Under the pieces are notes generated by a model. The model saw only the letters and a list, made by a program, of their open reading frames with translations, ran no database searches and was not told the origin of the DNA. The position numbers and the translations under genes are program-made. From positions 1 to 64,000 of the forward strand of contig JANQQK010000087.1 in the NCBI GenBank assembly GCA_028289375.1: 64,000 nucleotides of DNA. Direction: 5' to 3'. This document shows, one piece after another, positions 28,241 through 36,282 of the stretch; the first letter of the stretch is position 1; every line of letters starts with the position of its first letter. This DNA is from Phycisphaerae bacterium (GTDB taxonomy: Bacteria; Planctomycetota; Phycisphaerae; UBA1845).

Positions 28241-29175
28241 GGCGCGGGCTCGGATTCGGGCAGCAGGCCGACGCTCGTTCGGTACGCGCGAAATGCCGCC
28301 AGCTTGGCGAGATTGATGTCCGCTCGGATAACGCCCTCTTGGCCATGCTGAAAAACACGCTGGATGCGACCGATGTCGGGCCTGTGCGAAGGATCGATGA
28401 TGCAGGACGCGCCGGCGGTGAAATGGGTCTGTCGGGTGCGACCGGAACCGTGGGCAGTCTCCATCACGTGTTCCGACTCGGGCCAATCGGCTACGGCGAC
28501 CGCGAATCCGTTTTCCATGCCGCGGGTGAGCGCCATCGCATGCCAGACGCTCCGGGCATACTCAATGTTTTTGTCGGTCGGCACGCTCGTCTTGACCGGC
28601 ACCGCCAGCAGATCGATCTTCCCCGCCAGTTCGCGGCCCAACTCCGGGAACCAGAGATCGGCGCAGATCAGGGCGCCAACACGGAATCCATCGATTTCAA
28701 ACAACCCGACCGAATTGCCGGCCACGCGGGTGTCGGCTTCGGTGGAAAAGAGGATGCGTTTGTCGTAACGCCCGATAATCTCGCCGCTTCGGTGAACCAC
28801 GTGGGCGGCATTTCGCTTGGACCCATCGGGGTCGGTCACCAGAATGCTGCCGCCGACGACGTGGGTGTCACAGCTCCGGGCGAGCGTTTGGAGGAACTGA
28901 CGGCTGGCGTTCCCGTCCGTCGGCGACGGATGGCCGTCGAATACCTCCGGCAGGACGACGAGATCGAGCGGCGCCGCCGCGATCAGGGCGTCGACCTCCC
29001 GCCGGATCACGTGCAGATTGGGCATGAATTGCCCGATCTTCAGCGTTGGCTGAAGGATGGCGATACGAAGATAGGCCTGTTCGTGGGTGATGGCGTGCTC
29101 CCTGCGTCTTTGCACTGACCGATTCTGTGTTAAAATCCTCCCAGAGGAATGTAGAAGGATCAGGGACGGGGTCAA
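28237..29175 (-). CDS. Carbon-nitrogen hydrolase (nitrilase superfamily)
   Basis: The product is up to 312 residues and carries the catalytic triad of the family: Glu in VVLPEVFDG, Lys in YDKRILF and Cys in LICADLWFPE. Such enzymes hydrolyse amides or nitriles. The specific substrate is not recognisable. The start is uncertain: homologues begin near LRIAILQPTLK, about 35 residues in. GTG at 29115 is a candidate, and no codon has a well-placed ribosome site. The coupled DUF309 gene follows. Confidence 0.85.
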   Translation of the reverse strand: MTPSLILLHSSGRILTQNRSVQRRREHAITHEQAYLRIAILQPTLKIGQFMPNLHVIRREVDALIAAAPLDLVVLPEVFDGHPSPTDGNASRQFLQTLARSCDTHVVGGSILVTDPDGSKRNAAHVVHRSGEIIGRYDKRILFSTEADTRVAGNSVGLFEIDGFRVGALICADLWFPELGRELAGKIDLLAVPVKTSVPTDKNIEYARSVWHAMALTRGMENGFAVAVADWPESEHVMETAHGSGRTRQTHFTAGASCIIDPSHRPDIGRIQRVFQHGQEGVIRADINLAKLAAFRAYRTSVGLLPESEPAP

Positions 29176-29235
29176 TTCGCCGATGTGGACGCGGCGAGCG
29201 GTGATTCGGGCAAAACGAGCAACGGTGAATCAAAC

Positions 29236-29427
29236 ATGCAAGTTCGGTTTCAGTGTCCGGCCTGTGGTGGATCGCACGTTTTCGACATGCCCGAGACGAC
29301 GATTCACATGACGTGTGCGTCGTCCGGGAAGGTGTTGAAGCTCAAGCTGACCACCGGTGGCGACGTCAAGTCAGAGGTCGTGGGCGGCTCGGGCGACAAG
29401 AAGACGGTCGCCGGCGGGGCATCGTAA
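29236..29427 (+). CDS. Small protein with a half zinc-ribbon
   Basis: The 63-residue protein starts at MQVRFQCPACGGSHVFDMP. It has one CPAC knuckle and only a single later Cys (MTCASSGK), so a full four-Cys zinc ribbon is not formed by one chain; it may bind metal as a dimer or with a His. The C-terminus is Gly/Lys rich. It lies in the gap between the divergent nitrilase gene and the PDZ-domain protein. It is short and lacks a strong ribosome site, but the coding pattern and the CPxC motif support it. Confidence 0.5.
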   Translation: MQVRFQCPACGGSHVFDMPETTIHMTCASSGKVLKLKLTTGGDVKSEVVGGSGDKKTVAGGAS

Positions 29428-29515
29428 TCCGGTTTCTCGGCTGTATCCCTTTTCGCGATAACGTGTTACGTCGTCGAGATGAACGAATGCGGGAATGTGT
29501 CGTAGAATGGGTGGT

Positions 29516-30313
29516 ATGAAGGTCACGCATGCGATGCTGGTTGGGTGTTTGCTCGCGGCTGCTGCCACGGTGCAGGGCAAGGACGCGATGTCCTCGACCG
29601 GTGATGCCGACGGCGTGTTCGCCCTACTCGATCAACTCCACAGCAACGACTACGCCGAGCGGGAGGCGGCCGACGCCGCGTTGCGTGAAATGGGCACGCC
29701 GATCCTGCCCTACCTGACCGAGCGATACCGCCAGAGCGAGGATCTCGAATCGCAATTGCGCGTGCAGCGGATCATCGAGTACGTCTACTTCTGGGACGAG
29801 GTCTTCTCGCAGAATGCCTTTCTCGGCATCGAGCACGTCTTGCACAACAATCCGGCGGACGCTCGTCTGAAGGAGAACGAAGCTGGCATTGAGATTCGGC
29901 GGATCATTGAGGGAACATCAGCCGACCGAGCCGGCCTCCAGGGTGGCGATCTGGTCATCGGGGTCGACGGTGTGCGTCTCTCGAGCGGGATCAACGTGTC
30001 GACGTTTGCGGAAATGATCCGCACCAAGAGCCCGGGGGACAGGATGGAGTTTCTGATCTTCCGCGGCACGGAGATGATGACGTTCGACATCGAGTTGGGC
30101 ATTCGCCCGATTCCGATGTACGCCAACCGCAATCGCGTTCCCAAGGAACTTCGGGAACATTACGACACGCAGATCGCCGAATTCCATGAGTGGTGGAATG
30201 ATGAGCTTGGCGGCCGTGATCCCGTCCGCGCACTGCGCGTCAACGATATGATCCGAATCGGGTCCGACGCTCAGCCGATGTTCGACTATTCCTCCGGTGA
30301 TGACCAGCCATAG
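29516..30313 (+). CDS. Secreted PDZ-domain protein
   Basis: The 265-residue product has a signal peptide (MKVTHAMLVGCLLAAAATVQG). A helical segment with HEAT-like character follows (AEREAADAALREMGTPILPYL). A PDZ domain spans about residues 120-200, recognisable by IRRIIEGTSADRAGLQGGDLVIGVDGVRL without an attached protease. PDZ domains bind C-terminal peptides. It may be an envelope adaptor. The start at 29516 is preceded by GGTGG. The CPBP protease gene lies 108 bases downstream on the same strand, a plausible functional neighbour. Confidence 0.8.
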   Translation: MKVTHAMLVGCLLAAAATVQGKDAMSSTGDADGVFALLDQLHSNDYAEREAADAALREMGTPILPYLTERYRQSEDLESQLRVQRIIEYVYFWDEVFSQNAFLGIEHVLHNNPADARLKENEAGIEIRRIIEGTSADRAGLQGGDLVIGVDGVRLSSGINVSTFAEMIRTKSPGDRMEFLIFRGTEMMTFDIELGIRPIPMYANRNRVPKELREHYDTQIAEFHEWWNDELGGRDPVRALRVNDMIRIGSDAQPMFDYSSGDDQP

Positions 30314-30421
30314 TTGATGCCCGGTGATTCCAGCCCCACGTTCGCTGGTGGCTGGTGATCAATCTTCCGATAACATGCTCGACGGATTCTCGCGGAATGG
30401 GACTGCGCATCGGGAGCCTTC

Positions 30422-31207
30422 ATGACGGATCAGACCACGCCCAAGTTGGCGGAAGAGCGTGCCAAGGGACCGGCATGGCTGGAATCGCTCGTCGGTCCCC
30501 GGCCCGAGCTGCCCTACATTGCCCCGTTCATGGGGTTTCTGGTGTTGATCTGGGTGGGGTCGTTCGTGAAGGACCCCTACTACACGCTGCACATGTATGC
30601 GCTGCGGACGGTCGGCGGGTTGGCGTTGGCGGTTCTGTTCTGGCGGTACTACCCGTCGATGGGCAAGCTGCATCCGATCAAGTGCGTCGTGTTTGGAATC
30701 GGCGTCGCCTACATGTGGGTCATGGTGCACCGACTCGTGGCGGGGCAATATGTCGACGGTGTGTGGGTCAGCGAGCGGCTCAGTTGGTATGTACAGCCAC
30801 TGGGTGCTGACGCCCAGCCGGAAGACTATTTCAATCCGAAGGAAGTCTACGGCGATGGTTGGCTGTATTGGATTTTCCTGATCGTGCGGATCGGGGGCGC
30901 TTCGACAACGGTGCCGATCGTCGAGGAGATTTTCTGGCGCGCGTTTCTGTTGCGGGCGTTGATCGACTGGGACGACTTCAAGAGCGTTCCGCTCGGAAAA
31001 TTCACGTGGTATTCATTTCTGCTCTGTTCGCTGCTGTCGGCTGCGGAACATCCGCAATGGGAAGTCGGGATTCTCTGCTGGATGATCTACAACGGCCTGT
31101 TCTACTGGACGCGAAGCATCAAGTGCCTGATTGTCACGCATGGCATTACGAACTTCGTGTTGTATGTCCATGTCGTGGTGAAGGAAGACTGGGTCTTCTG
31201 GTCATAG
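30422..31207 (+). CDS. CPBP-family intramembrane protease (PEP-CTERM-type CAAX protease-related)
   Basis: The 261-residue polytopic membrane protein carries the CPBP/Abi motifs. EEIFWRAFLLRAL (EExxxR, near residue 168) is present, then SAAEHPQWEVG with a His, and VTHGITNFVL with the final His. This glutamate/histidine site is that of the Rce1-like intramembrane metalloproteases. Its length and SVPLGKFTWYSF segment resemble the CAAX prenyl protease-related group linked to PEP-CTERM/exosortase loci. GGGAG precedes the ATG. In this window it may process C-terminal anchor signals on surface proteins; that is inference. Confidence 0.82.
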   Translation: MTDQTTPKLAEERAKGPAWLESLVGPRPELPYIAPFMGFLVLIWVGSFVKDPYYTLHMYALRTVGGLALAVLFWRYYPSMGKLHPIKCVVFGIGVAYMWVMVHRLVAGQYVDGVWVSERLSWYVQPLGADAQPEDYFNPKEVYGDGWLYWIFLIVRIGGASTTVPIVEEIFWRAFLLRALIDWDDFKSVPLGKFTWYSFLLCSLLSAAEHPQWEVGILCWMIYNGLFYWTRSIKCLIVTHGITNFVLYVHVVVKEDWVFWS

Positions 31208-31244
31208 CGCGGCCTCTGCTTCGATTTCTTTGAAGGTCAAATGC

Positions 31245-31284
31245 AAAACGCCCGCCGACCCGGTTGACGGGTGCGGCGGGCGTT
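31245..31284 (-). terminator. Strong intrinsic terminator of the giant Cys-rich gene
   Basis: An 11-bp GC-rich arm (AACGCCCGCCG and its complement), extended by ACCCG/CGGGT with one bulged G, closes a GTTGA loop. On the minus strand it is followed by GCGTTTTGCATTTG, giving the U-rich tract. It lies 31 bases after the stop of the 31315-36036 gene. Confidence 0.8.
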
Positions 31285-31314
31285 CGCCAGCGAGCTACGT
31301 GGAACGATGTGCGA

Positions 31315-34300
31315 CTATGGCCGCGGGTTGTTCATCGACTGCCCCTGCCACGCCATCGACGCCGAGCCGACACCGTTGAGCAGTTGCCTGAAGGTGAACA
31401 GGTCCATGGGCGTCAGTTCGCCGTCGCGGTTGATGTCCGTGTAGAGCAGCGTGCCACCGCAGTCGGGGCAGTTGCCGGTCGAACATGTGTCGTTGGCCAA
31501 TCGCCGGAACGTGAACAGATCGAGCGGCGAGACGGTGCCGTTCTGATCCACATCAAGCGGCAGGAAGCCGATGTCGATGCGGTCCGGCTCGTCGATCTCG
31601 CCGAGGTTGCCCTCGGACTCGATCAATTGGCCAGACTCACTGCGAACACGGACGATGATGGTGGTCCACTCCTGCGGTGTCAGTGGTCGATCAAGCACCA
31701 CCACTGCGGTATCCATCGCCCCGTCGACGCGACCAACGCTCTGAACGTTTGGTGGCGTTCCACCGCCGGTTTCTTCAACGGTGAAGTCCTGCGGAAGCAG
31801 GTTGCCGCCCTGTCCGCTGCCGATGACCGGGACGTTGAAACGCATCTTCACCGAACGCATGTCCTCGGTCAGGCCCAGCGCGTCGGAGATCTCCGAACGC
31901 GGGTCGATGTAGCCCGAGCACGGCACGGTTGGTGCGTCGACCTCGCTGACATGAAGGATATGCGGCCTGTCGGTGCAGACGACCTCGTTGCACGACAGTG
32001 TCGGGTCGGCCAATGCTCCGCCAAGCGACAGGCAAAGATCGGGAGTCGTGTAGATGCAGTTGCCTTCCGACAGGCAGCATGGCGATCCCAATGGGTCGCC
32101 ACATGACAGACTGTGACACTCCGAATCGGGCCCTTGCGGGAAACCGCCCGAGATCGAGCACTGCGTTGGGGGCAGGTCGCTGCAGGCGTATCCGAATGGA
32201 CCCGGTGCCAGAAGACAGCAGGCTTCGAATTCTTCGCAGAACGCGTTCTCGCACGTCACCCCTGCTGGCTGCGGCTGACCACCGACGATGACGCACGCCT
32301 GGAAAAGCGTTTCCGTGCACGTGCCATCCGGCAGGCAGCACGCCAGCAAGTTCGGGCCGTTGCAGTTCACTTCGTTGCAAGTGGTGTCTGAACCCTGTGG
32401 GACGCCGCCCTGCCGCGTGCAGGCGTCGGGTGTCAGGTCCGCACACGCCGCCGGATCCAAAGGCAGGCAGCACGCTTGGGTGTCAGGACAGAGTCCGTCG
32501 CCGCAGATGGCGCCCAGACCCTGTGGTGTTCCGCCTTGAATGATGCAGGACCCGGCAGGAATGTTCGAACATTCGCCATCGGGCAGGCAGCACGCTTGCT
32601 CGTCCGCAATCGGGCAGAAGGTGTTGATGCACGTGGGCGTGTTGGTCGGTGCACCGCCCTGCATTTCGCAAAACTCGCGCGGTACCACGACACACATACC
32701 GCCAGGCATGCAGCAACCTTCCGGCTGGCTGCCGCACTCGGTGTTGCTGCAACTGGTTCCCGGCCCCTGCCGCAGGCCGCCGAGTTCGGCGCATTCCGCC
32801 ACGGGCAGATCCTGACATGGGCTGTCGTCGAAGCAGCACGCTTCAGCCGGGAAGAACGGACAAATCTGCAGGAAGCACGACAATCCGCTCGGCGTCCCGC
32901 CTTGCGCTTCGCATTCGCCAGGTTGCAGATCAGCACAGAATCCGTCGGGGAAGCAGCATGCTTCCAAACCAGCTTCGCAAGCGGTCTCACCGCAAAAAGT
33001 GCCGGGTCCTTGCGGATTCCCGCCAATGCCGAGGCAAACGGTGAACGGAACGTCGGAACAGGTGCCATCGTTGGAGCAGCAGGCCTGGATCAGCGACACC
33101 GGGCAGAACTCACCGATGCACGTTGTTCCTGGTCTCGGTGAACCGCCACGCATCTTGCACACCTCGATCGGAAGGTCGAGACACTCGCCGCTGGCCAGGC
33201 AGCACGCGGCTGGTCCGGCAACGCATTCGGTGTTCTGACACGACGTGCTCGGTCCTTGCGGAACACCACCGAACGACTGGCACGTGCTGATCGAAACGTC
33301 GACGCAACTGCCGTCTGACACGCAACACGCCTGAATGGGTTGGATGATGCAGCCGTTCTCATCACAGTTGGTGCCTTCACCGCTTGATATGCCGCCGATG
33401 GCTTCACATTCGGGGAATGGCAAGTCGACGCAGCCCTGCGCGTTCGGCACCGGTAGGCAACATGCTTCGGTGCAGACGTCGCCCGGGATGCAGGTTGGTT
33501 GGCCTGCACCGTTGTTGCATGCCCATTCGCCGTTTTCGCAGCAGGTCGCGCCCTCGAAACAGAATGGGTTGTCGCCGAAACCGGGCGCTTCAGCCGGATC
33601 ACAGCACGTGTCGCAGACCTCGCCTTCTCCGATCCCACCGCAAGCCATCAGACCCGGACCGTTGCACTGCCACTGTCCGTTCGCGCAACAGCGAGCGCCT
33701 TCGAAGCAGGGTGGGTTGTCGCCAACACCTGGCTCGAGCGCCGGGTCGCAGCAATCGAGTATGTCAGTGCAGACATCGGAGTGGCAGGTCGAACCGGGGC
33801 CTTGCGGCACGCCGCCGAACGCCATGCACGATTGCGGACCTTGCTCCGTGCATACGCCGAGTCCCAGACAACACGCCTCAGTCGGCACGGCGAGGCAGAA
33901 CACAAGTGCGCAATTCGGACCACTCGGGACACCGCCGCTCACGAGGCACTGTTGTGCGGGCAGGTCCTGACAGACGCCCGTCTCAAAGCAACATGCCTGA
34001 ATCGGGGCGGTGCAGTCGGAATCATCGCAAGTCGATCCCGGACCCTGCGGCACGCCTTCGATGATCAGGCATTCGGATACCGGAATGACATCGCACGCCC
34101 CGTTGGGCAGGCAGCAGGCTTCCAGGATCGGTGGGAAGCAGCCACCACCCGGCGGACAGCTCGATCCGGGCAGAAGTGGAATACCACCCTGATCGACGCA
34201 ATCACCTGCAGGCAGTTCCTGGCAAATTTGTGGGCCGAGACAGCAGGCGCCGGATTCCACGGAGCACGTGGTGTTGATGCACGTGGAGCCCGCGCCTTGT

Positions 34301-36036
34301 GGCGTGCCGCCTTGTGCAGCACAGATCGGACGTGGCGTGAATATGCATTCGCCCTCCGGCAGGCAGCAGGCTTCAAACAGTGGTGGGAAGCAGTTGGTGT
34401 CTTCGCACGTCGAACCCGAACCTTGGGGCTGGCCACCTTGATTGAGGCAGACACGCAGCGGCACGTCCGCACAGGCTGCGGCGTTGGCGAAGCAGCATGC
34501 CTGGGTCAATTCGGCACACTCGGTTGACTCGCACTTGGTGGCTTGACCCTGCGGGATGCCGCCCTGTGCGGCACAGATGGCTGGTCGCGTGTCGACGCAG
34601 AGGTCGTCCGGCAGACAGCAGGCTTGGTCGAACGAGAAGAAGCAGCTGTCGCCGTTGCAATTGGTGTTTGGGCCTTGCGGTGATCCCCCCTCAGCCACGC
34701 AAGCGTCGAAGGGTAGATCGATACAGGCATCGTTCGGCAGGCAGCACGCCTGGAACGCCGGTGCGCACAAAGCCGTGTCACACGAGGATCCCGGTCCGTT
34801 TGGAACGCCCCCGACGGCGACACAAACGTCCGACGGTAGCGGTGCGCACAGACCATTGGCCAGACAGCACGCCTCCTCCGGGACGATGCCGCATGCCTGG
34901 CTTTGGCAGGTCACGTTTGGACGTGGCAGGCCCCCCTCGCGCAGGCAGACTTCTTCGGCCAGATCAGCGCAGACGCCCTCGCTGAAACAGCAGGCGGACG
35001 CGGTGGCCTCACATTGTGCGTTGTCACACGTCACGCCCGGCGGGGCTTGTTGCCCGCCCTGTGCGTTGCAAATGGGCGTCGGCAATGGGACGCACTCACC
35101 ATTCGGAAGGCAACAGGCGAACTGAATGATCGGGAAGCACGGCTGGTTGTTGCAGGCCGAACCCGGCGGTCGCGGCAATCCGCCGCGGGCGAGACACGCT
35201 TCTTCGGTAATGTTGCTGCAGCCGCCATTGAAGAAGCAGCATGCGATGGTCTCGTCGGCGCATTCGGTGTCTTCGCAACGCGTTCCGATGCCCTGTGGCG
35301 TGCCGCCCTGTGCCCCGCAGATCGGCGGAATCGTGTCGGTGCAGCCACCGTCGTCGAGGCAGCAAGCCTGTACGAGACTGACGAAGCATCCCACGTCCTC
35401 GCATGCGGTTCCCTGTCCACTGGGGATGCCGCCCTGCAGCTGACACGCATCAGGGGTCAGGTCGGCGCATGCATCATTGGGCAGGCAACACGACTGGGTT
35501 TCGGGTAGGCAGAGAACGTTCGCGCATCCGAACCCCGAGTCGATCACGTTGCCGTTCATGGACATGCAAATGTCGGGTAGAACCTCGCGGCATTCACCGT
35601 CCGGCAGGCAGCAGGCTGGTGGAATTGGCGGGTTGCACGTGGTGTTTGCGCAACTTGTGTCAGGCCCGGAGAAGTTGCCGTTGAGTACCTGGCAGAATGG
35701 GGCAGGCACGTCGACGCACATCCCCGACGCAACACAACAAGCGCCGATCGGGCCGATGACCGTGCATTGTGCATTGATGCACGTCAGTCCCGGCGTGCCA
35801 CTCGTGCCGCCCTGTGCCTCGCACTCGGTTGGGGGAAGAATGGCGCAGAATCCGCTCGGCAAACAACAGGCCAGCGCGACGTTGTCATCGCCGGCTTGCT
35901 GCACCGTTTCGGTCGCGGCTGCTTGCGACGCGGTGTTGACGTTCGTGAGATTGTCCGTTGATTGAGCCCACAGCTGTGGTGTGAGCAGAATGGCCGCGAG
36001 GGCGGCGATGTACTGGGCTGATGCGTCCCGCTTCAT
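31315..36036 (-). CDS. Giant secreted Cys-rich repeat protein with C-terminal dockerin-like domain
   Basis: The 1573-residue product starts with a signal peptide (cleavage likely after LLTPQLWAQ). From residue 56 to about 1354 it is made of 31 tandem units of roughly 40 residues. The typical unit reads ACCLPdGxC, then a Cys after about eight residues, GGxPqGpg, and Cys-x4-Cys: six Cys, enough for three disulfides. Two units in the middle are a divergent form. A beta domain follows, and the end carries two calcium-loop motifs (LDVDQNGTVSPLDLF, TDINRDGELTPMDLF) with Cys between them, as in planctomycetal GC-type dockerins. AGGAG precedes the ATG. It has its own terminator. It is likely an extracellular structural or adhesive protein; function is not known. 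Confidence 0.88.
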   Translation of the reverse strand: MKRDASAQYIAALAAILLTPQLWAQSTDNLTNVNTASQAAATETVQQAGDDNVALACCLPSGFCAILPPTECEAQGGTSGTPGLTCINAQCTVIGPIGACCVASGMCVDVPAPFCQVLNGNFSGPDTSCANTTCNPPIPPACCLPDGECREVLPDICMSMNGNVIDSGFGCANVLCLPETQSCCLPNDACADLTPDACQLQGGIPSGQGTACEDVGCFVSLVQACCLDDGGCTDTIPPICGAQGGTPQGIGTRCEDTECADETIACCFFNGGCSNITEEACLARGGLPRPPGSACNNQPCFPIIQFACCLPNGECVPLPTPICNAQGGQQAPPGVTCDNAQCEATASACCFSEGVCADLAEEVCLREGGLPRPNVTCQSQACGIVPEEACCLANGLCAPLPSDVCVAVGGVPNGPGSSCDTALCAPAFQACCLPNDACIDLPFDACVAEGGSPQGPNTNCNGDSCFFSFDQACCLPDDLCVDTRPAICAAQGGIPQGQATKCESTECAELTQACCFANAAACADVPLRVCLNQGGQPQGSGSTCEDTNCFPPLFEACCLPEGECIFTPRPICAAQGGTPQGAGSTCINTTCSVESGACCLGPQICQELPAGDCVDQGGIPLLPGSSCPPGGGCFPPILEACCLPNGACDVIPVSECLIIEGVPQGPGSTCDDSDCTAPIQACCFETGVCQDLPAQQCLVSGGVPSGPNCALVFCLAVPTEACCLGLGVCTEQGPQSCMAFGGVPQGPGSTCHSDVCTDILDCCDPALEPGVGDNPPCFEGARCCANGQWQCNGPGLMACGGIGEGEVCDTCCDPAEAPGFGDNPFCFEGATCCENGEWACNNGAGQPTCIPGDVCTEACCLPVPNAQGCVDLPFPECEAIGGISSGEGTNCDENGCIIQPIQACCVSDGSCVDVSISTCQSFGGVPQGPSTSCQNTECVAGPAACCLASGECLDLPIEVCKMRGGSPRPGTTCIGEFCPVSLIQACCSNDGTCSDVPFTVCLGIGGNPQGPGTFCGETACEAGLEACCFPDGFCADLQPGECEAQGGTPSGLSCFLQICPFFPAEACCFDDSPCQDLPVAECAELGGLRQGPGTSCSNTECGSQPEGCCMPGGMCVVVPREFCEMQGGAPTNTPTCINTFCPIADEQACCLPDGECSNIPAGSCIIQGGTPQGLGAICGDGLCPDTQACCLPLDPAACADLTPDACTRQGGVPQGSDTTCNEVNCNGPNLLACCLPDGTCTETLFQACVIVGGQPQPAGVTCENAFCEEFEACCLLAPGPFGYACSDLPPTQCSISGGFPQGPDSECHSLSCGDPLGSPCCLSEGNCIYTTPDLCLSLGGALADPTLSCNEVVCTDRPHILHVSEVDAPTVPCSGYIDPRSEISDALGLTEDMRSVKMRFNVPVIGSGQGGNLLPQDFTVEETGGGTPPNVQSVGRVDGAMDTAVVVLDRPLTPQEWTTIIVRVRSESGQLIESEGNLGEIDEPDRIDIGFLPLDVDQNGTVSPLDLFTFRRLANDTCSTGNCPDCGGTLLYTDINRDGELTPMDLFTFRQLLNGVGSASMAWQGQSMNNPRP
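31975..35871 (-). repeat. Array of 31 Cys-rich protein repeats (about 42 codons each)
   Basis: By hand I count 29 canonical units and 2 variant units spanning 1299 codons of the giant gene. Unit length varies from about 38 to 47 codons, and DNA identity between neighbours is partial, so this is an old coding repeat rather than a recent satellite. The periodic Cys and Gly codons also create long spurious open frames on the other strand. Confidence 0.85.
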
Positions 36037-36204
36037 GAGAAAGGCTCCTAACCGAAAGTCACGATGAACTGTGAATGCATGCGAATCCCGATTCGATTCG
36101 CGAATATGTCAGCCTGCATATTACCACTCGGTAGGCTGGTGAAGCGGAGTTGTTGGGACTGCTGATCAATTGAAAGCATCAATTGAGATCACACGCATGG
36201 CGCA

Positions 36205-36240
36205 AGAAAAATGCCCACCGCTCTGGAGCGGCAGGCATTT
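36205..36240 (-). terminator. Intrinsic terminator of the peroxidase gene
   Basis: AAATGCC-C-ACCGCTC pairs with GAGCGG-CA-GGCATTT around a short loop. On the minus strand it is followed by TTTTTCTTGCG. It lies 43 bases after the peroxidase stop and before the giant Cys-rich gene's leader, so the two same-strand genes are transcribed separately. Confidence 0.75.
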
Positions 36241-36282
36241 CGTGAAGGACACGTTTGGCTGTACGTCGATCGTTTGTGTTGG

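Noticed and set aside
33335-34527. Long plus-strand open frames across the Cys-rich gene
   Set aside because: They arise because the repeat's Cys, Gly and Pro codons avoid stops in complementary frames. The translations are low-complexity and the minus-strand gene has signal peptide, repeats and dockerin.
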